The notes: a model not told the origin generated them from the sequence alone. DNA of 64,000 nt from an uncultured Oxalobacteraceae bacterium (GCA_946480015.1 CAMLIL010000013.1:1-64000), one strand, 5' to 3'. Shown: positions 9,701 to 17,184, numbered from the stretch's first letter. Made by a program: numbers and translations.

Positions 9701-11786
9701 CTTCGCGGATCAGGCGGAACGGGGCCTGCTTGAGCGGCACCAGCTTGCCGGCCGCGTTGGTGCGGATGACCTCGAATTCGGCCGTGCTGCCTTCGCGCGC
9801 CACGTCCTTTTCAAAGGCGGGGCGTACGGCGATCAGCTGCCGGGCCGGCCAGACCATGCGTTCGACCGAGCGCACCACCGGGCGTCCGCCCGATTCGAGC
9901 AGGCTGAAGGCGGCGCGCACGCGCAGGGGCGAGCCGCCGATGGGGTCGAAGGGGACGTCGACCGTGGCCTTGCCCTCGTCGGACAGGGCCTGCTCGTCCA
10001 TCTCGACGCGCTTGGCGACGTTCTTGTCGTCGTCGGCATCGCCGAACTGAAAGCCCGGCCATTCTTTGGGCAGCGGATTGCGCGCGCGTTCCTGCGATGC
10101 GCTGCCGAGCAGGCGGTTGCCGGCGGCCGGGGCGCCGTACAGATAGTCGCCCTGAACGTCGACGGCGAAATTGTCGCTCCTGTCGAGTGTGCCGGGCGCG
10201 CTGTTCAAGGTCAGCTTCATGCGTTCGGGCAGGAATTCTTCGACCTGGAAACTGACGATGGCGTCGGGGCGCCTGGCGGCCGGATCGGCGCGCAGTTCCA
10301 GCGACCATTTGCCGGTGGCGGCATCGGCCGGCAGCTCGATGGCGCGCTGCAGGTAGCCGGGGGTCTTGAGGTCGGGCTGCCACATGGTGGAGCTGACCAC
10401 GTCGCCGTCGGGCTTTTTAAGCTCGGCCTTGATCGGCACGGGCGGCAGGGCGGCGCCATCGGCGCTGCGGGCCAGCAGCGAGACGGTGAATTTTTCGCCG
10501 GGCCGGTACAGGTCGCGGCCGGCGTAGGCGAACAGCTTGACGTCGCGCGGGAGGTGACCGCCGATATCGAATTCGGACAGGTCCAGGCCGGCTTCGCGCA
10601 GGGCGATGATGGAGGTTTCCTTACCGCGCCGCGCCAGCAGCAGGCGCGCCTTGTCGGGCAGGCCGGGCAGCACGCCGTGGCCGTCGCCATCGGTCTTGCC
10701 GCGCGCGAGCACCTTGCCGTCGCCATCGATGACTTCGAGCTCGACGTCGCCCTGGCCCTTGCCGGTCTTGAGCGAGGTGGTGAACACATCGGTCTGCTTG
10801 ACCTGGCGGCGCGCGTGCAGGCCGATATCGCTGGTATAGAAATAGGTAACCTGGTAATCGTTGCCGAATTCACCGGGGCGGCGCATGACCGCGACGTAAA
10901 TGCCCGGCTCGCTCAATTCGGCAATCTTTTCGACCGGCAGCAGGCTGACTTTGCGGCTGTTCTGGGCGTCGCTGGTGAGGAAGCGGTTGGTGTAGACGCT
11001 CTGTGCAAGGCCTTGCAGCTGGTCGAGCTGGTAGCCGTAGACCTGGCCCTTGAAGGAACTCCTGTCGTAGTAATCATTGTTGCCGGACTCGTCGTCGCTT
11101 TCTTCGTCGTGGTGGCCGCGCGGCTTGCCGGCCACGATGTCGAGGAAGGCCGACATTTTATCGGGCGACACGCGCAGGAATTCGACGTCGACTTCGGGCA
11201 CGTTGACGGTGACGACCGGCAGGCCGCCGTTCAGGCCTGCGGGCAACACGGTGCCCTTGCTGGCGAAGAAAAAGGAAGGCGACATCGGGTCGCTGAGCAT
11301 GTCGCAGCTGTGCGACTGGCCCAACTGCTTGCCGGACGCGGCCGTCAGCGCGGCGCTCAGCGTGACCTTGTACTGGTGGCCGGGCTTGACGAAGGGGAAG
11401 ACGATGACGTGGGGATTGTCGGTGACGATCCAGCCGCCGCTGATCATGGTCGACTTGCCGGTGGCTTGCCGGACTGCCGGGGTATCTTGTTTCTTGTTGG
11501 GCTCGTCGCCTTTTTTCTCGCCCAGGTCGCTCACCTGAATCAGTTTTTCCAGTGGCTGATCGGCCTTGACGAGGTCCGAGAATACGACGGCCAGGGCCGG
11601 TTTGTCGTCGTGCAGGCGTGGCTGGCAATTGTTGACGGCAAACTCGGCGCTGACGTTGACCAGCACGCCGCTGCCGCCGGCCTTTTGGACCGCCGGCTTC
11701 TTGGCCCACCACAGACCGGCGCCGGCGGCCGCCACCGTCGCGACAAGGGCTGCGGCCACCGCCGTTTGTTTCGTGAACTTTATCAT
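6699..11786 (-). CDS. yfhM: Bacterial alpha-2-macroglobulin (YfhM-like)
   Basis: A periplasmic macroglobulin thought to trap invading proteases when the outer membrane is breached, acting with PBP1C in cell-wall repair. Residues ~1-30 form a signal or anchor segment; there is no lipobox cysteine, unlike the E. coli lipoprotein, so it is probably held by the N-terminal helix. MG-type beta domains fill the first ~1100 residues. The thioester motif GCLEQT is intact (Cys1198), followed by the alpha/alpha thioester domain and a receptor-like C-terminus. I chose ATG 11786, preceded by GGGGAAAG, over a TTG 18 nt upstream. Length 1695 aa. The stop overlaps pbpC. Confidence 0.92.
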   Translation of the reverse strand: MIKFTKQTAVAAALVATVAAAGAGLWWAKKPAVQKAGGSGVLVNVSAEFAVNNCQPRLHDDKPALAVVFSDLVKADQPLEKLIQVSDLGEKKGDEPNKKQDTPAVRQATGKSTMISGGWIVTDNPHVIVFPFVKPGHQYKVTLSAALTAASGKQLGQSHSCDMLSDPMSPSFFFASKGTVLPAGLNGGLPVVTVNVPEVDVEFLRVSPDKMSAFLDIVAGKPRGHHDEESDDESGNNDYYDRSSFKGQVYGYQLDQLQGLAQSVYTNRFLTSDAQNSRKVSLLPVEKIAELSEPGIYVAVMRRPGEFGNDYQVTYFYTSDIGLHARRQVKQTDVFTTSLKTGKGQGDVELEVIDGDGKVLARGKTDGDGHGVLPGLPDKARLLLARRGKETSIIALREAGLDLSEFDIGGHLPRDVKLFAYAGRDLYRPGEKFTVSLLARSADGAALPPVPIKAELKKPDGDVVSSTMWQPDLKTPGYLQRAIELPADAATGKWSLELRADPAARRPDAIVSFQVEEFLPERMKLTLNSAPGTLDRSDNFAVDVQGDYLYGAPAAGNRLLGSASQERARNPLPKEWPGFQFGDADDDKNVAKRVEMDEQALSDEGKATVDVPFDPIGGSPLRVRAAFSLLESGGRPVVRSVERMVWPARQLIAVRPAFEKDVAREGSTAEFEVIRTNAAGKLVPLKQAPFRLIREDRQYYWRYDKDRGWHSGFSESFETVQSGVLDLSERAKLTVPVQWGRYLLELSDPQTGLKTRYRFYAGWNAQDADSLGNRPDRVRLQLEGAPVKPGDDVKLKIMPPHDGEALVLVEADKVLWSKRVSVSTAGTTVSIPVDKDWKRSDMYVSTVVFRPGSQGDRVTPARAVGMTWLPLAREARKLKVAVTAPAQVEPEKRAVAKVKVDGAAGKRVLVTLSAVDVGILNITSFATPDPFDFFFGKHRFGPELSDIYGKLIERLDGAPGKLKWGGDAGKRDTRSMPKKVKLIDLFSGPVYLNDKGEADIALMIPDFNGTLRLMAVASTDEGYGHADREMTVSAPIVAEIAMPRFIGPGDSAALALDVTNMMAGEQDISVKLGTDRLLRLADGERSVKLKPRQRSILRFNVEATEPYGLARVTLDVKTGGARPVAIHREFALQVQPPLARESEGRRVRIEPGASATLDTRMLERFHRASSTLSMTLSNKPPINVRSIVKGLLDYPYGCLEQTTSAAYPHVFIDEAGAKAVGLEPRTREQRARVIEGAIGRIAGMQGAAGGYHLWSASEGSYEAWLTPYVTGFLMDAREAGFSVPEAMNKRAQTWMVERLNGAANQFTALPRSLKADANGRYNHSDYELLRNSHQRFAELAYIGYMLAREQKASLASLRLLHDQYRDRARSPLPLVHLGIALALMGDAKRSQAAIADAMTRPYGIHSGYMWDWMGDYGSAVRDQAMSYALLVRHKIEHPQRETMLTSLAEQLGERRYYSTQERIALFMAARAAGGSSSEAWKAQYKAGDSTVAAGSKDSEVRSLDPAMAPNGVIVENKGSTPLWVELEGSGFPLKMPAPSDDKIALKRQWYGTDGKPWKGGPLKVGDMLLVRLTASSKEPIEDALVVDHIPAGLEVENQNLSAGPQAGEFTVDGVNLAQATEAAAIKHKEYRDDRFVAALKLDGNVKHLFYMLRVVTPGRFQVPGTFAEDMYRPHIRAHGAAPEPVTVTDPRGAGK

Positions 11787-11903
11787 AACTTTCCCCGGGA
11801 GCAATTAGCAATAATGTATCCGAGGATGGGGATTTATGTAGGGTTTTTTTGCGGTTGACGACGGCCCAAAAGTGGTCGCGACGGATGCGAAGCACCCGGC
11901 CCC

Positions 11904-11940
11904 AAAAAAATGCGCGCAGACCTGATCGGTACCGCGCGCG
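11904..11940 (-). terminator. Rho-independent terminator of the Spy-like gene
   Basis: Read on the minus strand, a GCGCGC stem (11934-11939) pairs with GCGCGC (11912-11917) and is followed by seven Ts (11904-11910). It lies about 40 nt past the stop of the Spy-like gene. Confidence 0.65.
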
Positions 11941-11979
11941 AGGAGAAGAACTGGTGTGAAAGGGTGTTGCCGAATGCGG

Positions 11980-12564
11980 TCAGAAACCTCCGCTGGAACC
12001 GTGGGTGCCGCCACCCATGCCGCCGCCCATGCCGCCACCCATGCCGCCACCCATGCCGCCCCTGTGCCGGCCGCTCCCGCCTTCGCGTCCACCGGGCGCG
12101 CCGCCGTGCGCAGCGCGCTCGGGATCGGCGTCGAGCCGGTCGAGTTGCGATTGCAGCAGTTCGATGACCTGGGCGCGCTGCTTGTCGTTGAGCGCGTCGT
12201 TGACGGTCAACCAGAGTTCGCGCAATTGCTTGTCTTCGTCGGCGCTGACCGTGGTTTCAGTGTCGATGCTGCCGGTCAGGTCGCGCAGATCGGGCACGCC
12301 GGCGGACAGGCGCGCCTTGAGATCAGCCTGCAGTTTTTCGCGGCGCGACTGCCGGGTGCGCAAGATACCCCAAGCCTTGGCGGTTACCTGCTGCCACAAG
12401 GTTTGCTGGTTGGGCGTGAGTTCCAGCGCTTTTTTGATGCTGTCAGCGCCCATCATTAATTGTTCGGCCCGCAGGTCCATCACCTTGACGGCCAGCGCAG
12501 GCATGGGCATCAGGGCGGTGGTCAGCAGGATGGAGGCGAGGGTAGTGGCAATACGTAGTTTCAT
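11980..12564 (-). CDS. Spy/CpxP-like periplasmic protein with Gly-Met repeat tail
   Basis: A 194-aa exported protein. MKLRIATT starts a clear signal peptide ending PALA near residue 25. The mature part is helical with two LTxxQ-like motifs (LELTPNQQ and LNDKQRAQ), the signature of the Spy/CpxP family of periplasmic chaperones and metal-stress sensors. The C-terminus is a low-complexity glycine tail with GGGM units repeated four times, which could bind metal through methionine or simply be disordered. ATG 12564 was chosen because it begins the signal peptide; the frame stays open upstream without a likely start. Family assignment is from motif and length, so the exact role is inferred. Confidence 0.7.
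   Translation of the reverse strand: MKLRIATTLASILLTTALMPMPALAVKVMDLRAEQLMMGADSIKKALELTPNQQTLWQQVTAKAWGILRTRQSRREKLQADLKARLSAGVPDLRDLTGSIDTETTVSADEDKQLRELWLTVNDALNDKQRAQVIELLQSQLDRLDADPERAAHGGAPGGREGGSGRHRGGMGGGMGGGMGGGMGGGTHGSSGGF
12010..12060. repeat. In-frame 12-bp tandem repeat encoding GGGM
   Basis: About four near-perfect copies of a 12-bp unit (ATGCCGCCGCCC on the plus strand, last C varying) lie inside the Spy-like gene. Each unit encodes Gly-Gly-Gly-Met. Copy number could vary by slippage without shifting the frame. Confidence 0.8.
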
Positions 12565-12693
12565 GTCAGCATGGGGGCGGTTGGCATGGGCAAAATGATA
12601 GCCCCCCGCCCGCGCCGGCAACAGCGGCTTTACCTGGCTTTACGTTTGTTGCTGACTTGTAAATCCGAGCCTGTCCGTACGCCGGCGCCACGC

Positions 12694-12990
12694 TCAGTGC
12701 ACGCGCCCGCCGGGCACGCCGTTGCGCAGCGGCGGTCGCATGCGCGCGCGCCGGTCGCCCATCATGACGCGCAGGTCATGCACCCGGATGCCGGTGACTT
12801 CGTGAATACGGATGATCAGGCCGGGACATACGCTGCGCTTACGGTGGCGGATTTTGCTCAGCAGTGGTGGCGTGATGTCGAGCATGCGGCACAGCGACGC
12901 ATCGGTCTTGAGGCGGAAGCGATAGCGCAGGTGGTCGAGCATGTGGGCAGGGTCGAAGCTGCCATGGGGGATGACAATGGGAGCGGACAT
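12694..12990 (-). CDS. Small putative helix-turn-helix DNA-binding protein
   Basis: A 98-aa basic protein. Residues ~30-55 (SLCRMLDITPPLLSKIRH) look like a Cro/C1 or YdaS-type helix-turn-helix, with a recognition-helix-like SKIRHRKR, followed by a second helical part and a basic tail. Start ATG 12990 has a strong GAGGAGG 5 nt upstream. It lies 130 bp downstream of the next gene on the same strand. Similar short proteins are, as I recall, common in Oxalobacteraceae and usually annotated as hypothetical. Target and function are unknown. Confidence 0.65.
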   Translation of the reverse strand: MSAPIVIPHGSFDPAHMLDHLRYRFRLKTDASLCRMLDITPPLLSKIRHRKRSVCPGLIIRIHEVTGIRVHDLRVMMGDRRARMRPPLRNGVPGGRVH

Positions 12991-13120
12991 GATCCTCCTC
13001 GCGGAAAAGAATGATTCGTGGGTCAGTGCAGAGTTGGACACTGGCCACTCCCAATGGTTGCGTTGGCGCGCGCCGGAATGGCAGGCGTTTGGCCTGGCAC
13101 AAAGGTGCGCGCGACGCAGC

Positions 13121-13741
13121 TCAGCTCTCGCGCCGCTTGAGCAGATAGTAAGCCGCTCCGGCAACGGCGGTGGCGACGGCGGCCTTGCGCACCAGCCCGG
13201 CGCGGTTGTGGCGCCACTCGGCCTTGATGCCCATTTCGCCCAGCACATTGGGCACCTTGCCGTGCATGAGGTCCTCACCAATGCCTTCGACCATGTCGAC
13301 GCGGTCGGCCAACAGCAGCAGCATCCAGTGGCCGATATCGTTCTCGGTACTCTTGTAGGCAAGGCGGCGCATCAGGCCGGACAATCCGCGCGGCGGCGCG
13401 CTGGTGCCGAATACCGGGGTCACCCCGGGCCGTTCGGGCGAGACGAACACCTCGACGTGCTGCACCTGCTGGGTGGGCGGGGATGCGGGCGCGCCGTCGA
13501 GCCGCGGCGGGGTGCGTTCCATCGGCACGCCCGGCCGGTTCTTGCGGTCGAGATCGGCGCCCCAGCCCTGGATGTGCGACATGTCGCGCGTGACCCGCGG
13601 CGCGCGCGCGCGTTCGTGCGCCTGGGCGTGTTCCTGCTGGCTGTGGCCGTGCAGCACGTGCAGTTGTTCTTTCTTGAAGCGGTGCTGGGTATCGGTCAGC
13701 GGGGCACCGATCCCGCCGCTGCTGGTATTGGTCGTTTCCAT
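13121..13741 (-). CDS. Conserved hypothetical protein with C-terminal hydrophobic segment
   Basis: A 206-aa protein I do not recognise. The N-terminal ~110 residues are hydrophilic, rich in Gln, His, Arg and Pro, and look disordered. Residues ~120-185 are better ordered (GLSGLMRRLAYKS, WMLLLLADRVDMVEGIGEDL). The C-terminus has a short hydrophobic stretch (KAAVATAVAGAAYYLL) before KRRES, possibly a membrane tail. Start ATG 13741 is preceded by AAGGAGA at good spacing. The 64-bp inverted-repeat element lies just upstream of its start. Confidence 0.6.
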   Translation of the reverse strand: METTNTSSGGIGAPLTDTQHRFKKEQLHVLHGHSQQEHAQAHERARAPRVTRDMSHIQGWGADLDRKNRPGVPMERTPPRLDGAPASPPTQQVQHVEVFVSPERPGVTPVFGTSAPPRGLSGLMRRLAYKSTENDIGHWMLLLLADRVDMVEGIGEDLMHGKVPNVLGEMGIKAEWRHNRAGLVRKAAVATAVAGAAYYLLKRRES

Positions 13742-13754
13742 CAATGGTCTCCTT

Positions 13755-13818
13755 AGAGGCTGTTTATGCAAATGCACTGTCTTCGTCGCTGCGCCTGGCC
13801 CATCTTGAAACAGCCTCT
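13755..13818. repeat. 64-bp element with perfect 11-bp terminal inverted repeats
   Basis: AGAGGCTGTTT at 13755-13765 is matched by its reverse complement AAACAGCCTCT at 13808-13818, enclosing 42 bp. The right end touches the first base of the duplicated dehydrogenase segment. It resembles a MITE, an IS-end pair or a dispersed intergenic repeat; there is no T-run typical of a terminator. Which of these it is cannot be told from one copy. Confidence 0.5.
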
Positions 13819-14171
13819 TGGTGCAGCGTGCCGGCGGCCACGCGGCGCACCTGATCGGCATTGGGCGGAATCAGGATGGTCTTGATGCAGTTGTCCAGCT
13901 TGCTGGAAAATATGTGATACGCGTCGGCCACTTCTTCCAGCGGCACCCGGTGGGTGATGATCTGCTTGGGATCGATGCGGCCGGCCTGGATGTGTTCGAT
14001 CAGGCGTGGCAGGTGGCGTTTGACGCTGGCCTGGTTCATGCGCAAGGTCAGTCCCTTGTTGAGGGCGTTGCCGATCGGTACCGCATTGGCGTCGCCCGGG
14101 TGTTGGATGCCAGAATCAGGTTTGTGCGTTGCACACACACGGTATGGCCCGCGATAATCCATTGCCAGCAT
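13764..14171 (-). pseudogene. Internally deleted alcohol dehydrogenase copy
   Basis: This 135-codon frame joins the first ~28 codons of a Zn-dependent dehydrogenase (MLAMDYRGPYRV) directly to the last ~90 codons (NAVPIGNALNKG onward). Compared with the intact gene at 15383-16582, about 290 residues are missing, including the catalytic zinc site, the structural cysteines and most of the Rossmann fold. The fusion is in frame with a TG microhomology at the joint near 14088. The 3' part equals the intact gene base for base over 270 bp, while the 5' part has diverged, so this is a chimera of an older paralogue and a recent copy. The tail beyond the repeat is unrelated sequence. It is unlikely to be an enzyme. 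Confidence 0.8.
13819..14088. repeat. 270-bp direct repeat, copy 1
   Basis: By reading, identical to 15399-15668 (offset 1580). It encodes the C-terminal dehydrogenase part in both places. The two copies flank the LprI-like gene and the IS5 remnant. Confidence 0.85.
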
Positions 14172-14638
14172 ATTGCCCCCTATATTCCACACCGATCGGT
14201 CGTCGAATGGACAAGTTAATGTATGGGCAAGGACGATGTCGATACGCGCACGGAAAGGATGGTGCCTTTTCCTGCATATTGAGTCTGGCTGGAAAGCTTT
14301 GATGGGGTGGAATGATGAATCCGTTCTGGGAGGCACAGAAAACGTGCAAGAAAAATGTCTCCAGGCCGATGGCGGCGATCGTAGCGGCGTGCGCTTGAAG
14401 TGTATGGCAACACTTCGGTCGTGGGCCCGGGGGGATTCGGGAATTGTTGCTCTAATATTGCTCGTGAAATAACATTTACAATTGATTATCATCGCGACGG
14501 GGTTTCGAGAAACGATGCCCATGCGACCTCCTGTTGTACTCAAACTTAAAGCGACTCGCCATGCGCCGAGACTTGAGCAATTCAACCGGAAAGGACTGAT
14601 ATGGCATTGTCGCTGATACGTGAAGGAAAGGCGGCTCT
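14172..14638. other. Intergenic region holding a diverged copy of the dehydrogenase upstream region
   Basis: No convincing gene. The 25 nt at 14238-14262 match 16637-16661, upstream of the intact dehydrogenase, at 23 of 25 positions and at a similar distance from the start codon, so the upstream region was duplicated too. Towards the right the DNA becomes AT-richer (about 14440-14500) and probably holds the promoter of the LprI-like gene. Confidence 0.6.
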
Positions 14639-15082
14639 ATGCGCACAATAACTTTGATCGGGCTGGGGCTGACAGCTTGTTTGCCTACATTGGCCCTAGC
14701 GGCGCTCAGCGCTCCCGTTCTTGACGCGCGGGCCGTGCGCGAAGAATGCAGCGCCTTTTCTCAGGCGGGAATACGGGACTGTCTTGCAAAGAAAGCTGAA
14801 AACAGTCAGAAGGAATTAAGGCAAGCCGAGGAGAAGGTCACTAGTATCCTCGCCATGTGGGATGAAGACACCAAGTACGTCAACCTGGCCAAGGCAAAAC
14901 TAGCCGCATCAAACACGGAATTTGCTAAGTACCGTGAGACGCAATGCGAATTCTCAGCTTCACTAAGTGGCGGAGGGGCTGGTAATGCGCATGAGATGGG
15001 CCGTCTGGCTTGTGTCACAGTACTCAACAATAGACGAGCCGAGCAACTACGCGACGCTGTGTCTGACTTGCCATTGAAGTAG
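14639..15082 (+). CDS. LprI-like (DUF1311) secreted lysozyme-inhibitor-type protein
   Basis: A 147-aa exported protein. Residues 1-21 form a signal peptide ending LALA. The mature part has the LprI/DUF1311 pattern: paired cysteines (ECSAF, RDCLAKK, TQCEF, RLACV), a central helical KELRQAEEKV segment, and a terminal stretch of the type N..R...L. Family members inhibit lysozyme or are uncharacterised periplasmic proteins. The start ATG has GAAAGG upstream. Base composition is lower in GC than the neighbours, and the gene sits between two direct repeats and next to an IS remnant, all suggesting it was acquired. Confidence 0.7.
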   Translation: MRTITLIGLGLTACLPTLALAALSAPVLDARAVREECSAFSQAGIRDCLAKKAENSQKELRQAEEKVTSILAMWDEDTKYVNLAKAKLAASNTEFAKYRETQCEFSASLSGGGAGNAHEMGRLACVTVLNNRRAEQLRDAVSDLPLK

Positions 15083-15111
15083 ATGGCATGAGTACGTCTG
15101 AGAGCGTGGGC

Positions 15112-15364
15112 ATGATCTCCTGAGCAGCATCGCCAAGAAGGCCAAGTGGATGGACTGCAAGCTGGTGGGGAAATCCCTCGGCAACATTCTCCACTGGCAG
15201 TCACTGCGTAGCAGATAAAGCACCGCGCAGAACACTTCGTACAAGTCCACCGTGGTCGGCTTGGTGCGTTTCCTCACGCTTTGCAGCAGCGGCAGGATTT
15301 CTTCAAATTTCTCTCGACTGAGGTCGCTGGCGTATCGCTTTCTCATCCCGCTATTATCTGGCAT
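15112..15364 (-). mobile_element. IS5-family insertion sequence remnant (5' part of transposase)
   Basis: Read leftwards from 15346, MRKRYASDLSREKFEEIL begins the N-terminal domain of an IS5-group transposase, continuing through RKRTKPTTVDLYEVFCAVL and SDCQWRMLPRDFP. After that, near 15175, similarity to transposases stops and no DDE catalytic domain follows. Only ~60 codons remain of an enzyme usually above 250 aa, so the element is dead unless helped in trans. Possible terminal bases lie around 15365-15382, next to the dehydrogenase stop codon. Confidence 0.75.
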
Positions 15365-15382
15365 CTCGATGAGAACACGTTC

Positions 15383-16582
15383 TTAGTGCACACGTTCCTG
15401 GTGCAGCGTGCCGGCGGCCACGCGGCGCACCTGATCGGCATTGGGCGGAATCAGGATGGTCTTGATGCAGTTGTCCAGCTTGCTGGAAAATATGTGATAC
15501 GCGTCGGCCACTTCTTCCAGCGGCACCCGGTGGGTGATGATCTGCTTGGGATCGATGCGGCCGGCCTGGATGTGTTCGATCAGGCGTGGCAGGTGGCGTT
15601 TGACGCTGGCCTGGTTCATGCGCAAGGTCAGTCCCTTGTTGAGGGCGTTGCCGATCGGTACCGCATTGAAGGTGGGGCCGTACACGCCCACGATCGAGAC
15701 GTTGCCGCCCTTGCGCACGGAATTGATGGCCCAGTGCAGTGCCGTGGCCGCGCCCGCCTGCAGCTTGAGCGCCACGCCGGTCAGCGTTTGCACGGCGTTG
15801 CCGGCGGCCTCGCAGCCGACCGCGTCGATGCACACGTCGGCGCCCAGCCAGTCGGTCATTTTCTTGATGTGCAGGGCCATGTCGTCGACCTCGCGGAAGT
15901 TGATGACCTCGCACTGCGCGTAGCGCTTGACGAATTCCAGCCGGTACTCGACATGGTCGACCACGATCACCCGGCCGGCACCCATCAGCCAGGCCGACTT
16001 GGCGGCGAAGATGCCGACCGGGCCGGCGCCGAACACGACCACGGTGTCGCCCTCGGCGATGTCGCCCATTTCGGCGGCCTGATAGCCGGTCGGCAGGGCG
16101 TCGGTCAGCAGCACCGCGTCGTCTTCGTGCAGGTCGGCCGGGATGATGGTGGGCCCGACATCGGCCAGGGGCACGCGCACCAGCTCGGCCTGGCCGCCGT
16201 CGTAGCCGCCGGCCGTGTGCGAGTAGCCGTAGATGGCGCCCACGGCGCTGGCTTCCGGATTGGTGTTGTGGCAGTTGCCGTAAAGCTCGCGGTCGCAAAA
16301 GAAGCAGGAGCCGCAGAAGATATTGAACGGCACCAGCACGCGGTCGCCTGCCTTGAGCTTGCGAACCGCCTCGCCGACCGCTTCGACCACGCCGACGAAT
16401 TCGTGCCCGAAGGTGGTGCCCACACGCGTGTCGGGCACCAGGCCGTGGTACAGGTGCAGGTCGGAACCGCAAATGCACGACCGCGTCACGCGCACGATGG
16501 CGTCGCCCGGATGCTCGATTTGCGGGTCGGGTTTGTGCGCCGCGCGTACGCGAAATGGCCCACGGTAATCCATTGCCAGCAT
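15383..16582 (-). CDS. Zinc-dependent alcohol dehydrogenase (formaldehyde-dehydrogenase-like MDR)
   Basis: A 399-aa medium-chain dehydrogenase that oxidises an alcohol or aldehyde adduct with NAD+. CICGSDLHLYHG supplies the catalytic-zinc cysteine, GHEFVGVVE the zinc His/Glu, and CGSCFFCDRELYGNC the structural zinc cysteines. The NAD fold has VFGAGPVG. The sequence fits the glutathione-independent formaldehyde-dehydrogenase-like group; substrate unproven. ATG 16582 is preceded by AAGGGGGA. The last codons (HQERVH) lie in a 15-bp imperfect tandem duplication (15378-15407) at the IS remnant boundary, so the native C-terminus may have been altered. Its 3' 270 bp are duplicated at 13819-14088. 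Confidence 0.9.
   Translation of the reverse strand: MLAMDYRGPFRVRAAHKPDPQIEHPGDAIVRVTRSCICGSDLHLYHGLVPDTRVGTTFGHEFVGVVEAVGEAVRKLKAGDRVLVPFNIFCGSCFFCDRELYGNCHNTNPEASAVGAIYGYSHTAGGYDGGQAELVRVPLADVGPTIIPADLHEDDAVLLTDALPTGYQAAEMGDIAEGDTVVVFGAGPVGIFAAKSAWLMGAGRVIVVDHVEYRLEFVKRYAQCEVINFREVDDMALHIKKMTDWLGADVCIDAVGCEAAGNAVQTLTGVALKLQAGAATALHWAINSVRKGGNVSIVGVYGPTFNAVPIGNALNKGLTLRMNQASVKRHLPRLIEHIQAGRIDPKQIITHRVPLEEVADAYHIFSSKLDNCIKTILIPPNADQVRRVAAGTLHQERVH
15399..15668. repeat. 270-bp direct repeat, copy 2
   Basis: Partner of 13819-14088, here inside the intact dehydrogenase gene. Recombination between the copies would remove about 1.58 kb including the LprI-like gene and the IS remnant. Confidence 0.85.
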
Positions 16583-16872
16583 ATATCCCCCTTCTTGGTT
16601 TTTGTCTTTCTAAGCTAATGCAAACACAAGGAGAAAGTCGATAGGCGCACGGAAAGGACGGCCATATTTCTCCACTATTTAATCCATTTGGAAAGGTATT
16701 GGAAGTGGGTAATTGTCTATAAAAAAGTGTTTCAGCACGGTGAGAAATACTCCTACACATGCCTGCTAGTAAGTCTGATGCTGGGGGCGCTGTGGCTGGC
16801 TACCATAGGCTTCGGTGTAACCCATCCGGGATGCGTTTTTGATTTTCAACATTCACCATGGAGGAGAGCGAT

Positions 16873-17184
16873 ATGGCGACCAATCAAGGCGGAAATAAGG
16901 GCGGCGGCGGGCGCAAACAGAGCCATGTGCACGGCACGGATAAACAGTCCAGCCAGGGCAGCAAGCAGTCCGGCACCGGCAACCGCGGGTTCGCATCGAT
17001 GGACCCGGATCGGCAACGGGAGATCGCTTCCCAGGGCGGACGCGCCGCTCACGCTTCCGGCAATGCCCACGAATTCACCTCCGAAGAAGCGCGTGAAGCG
17101 GGCCGCCAGAGCCACAAGAACGACGGCAACCGCCAGCACGATGCGGAGGGCGGCAACAAAGGCACGGGCGGTGGGGCGCGCTAG
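16873..17184 (+). CDS. KGG-motif stress-induced protein
   Basis: A 103-aa, very hydrophilic protein rich in Gly, Gln, Lys and Ser. The core GFASMDPDRQREIASQGG followed by GRAAHASGNAHEFTSEE is the KGG (GsiB/con-10-like) stress motif found in general-stress proteins of many bacteria; these are thought to act as hydrophilins during desiccation or starvation. ATG 16873 has GGAGGAGAG at good spacing and was preferred over the ATG at 16858. A paralogue with nearly the same core lies at 32756-33046. Upstream, 16583-16872 is AT-rich non-coding DNA shared with the divergent dehydrogenase. Confidence 0.85.
   Translation: MATNQGGNKGGGGRKQSHVHGTDKQSSQGSKQSGTGNRGFASMDPDRQREIASQGGRAAHASGNAHEFTSEEAREAGRQSHKNDGNRQHDAEGGNKGTGGGAR

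Noticed and set aside
6507..11858. A 1783-codon open frame on the plus strand, opposite yfhM
   Set aside because: It lies antisense to an alpha-2-macroglobulin with clear family motifs; its translation is compositionally biased (Gly, Ala, His, Arg, Gln) and resembles no family. Such long shadows are common in high-GC DNA.
12005..12065. Short regular repeats that might suggest a CRISPR or other array
   Set aside because: The unit is 12 bp without spacers and encodes an in-frame GGGM tract.
15112..15364. A complete IS element
   Set aside because: Only the transposase N-terminal part is recognisable and no catalytic domain or second end could be identified.
15281..16618. A 445-codon plus-strand frame opposite the alcohol dehydrogenase
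   Set aside because: Shadow frame; the minus-strand protein has all zinc and NAD motifs.
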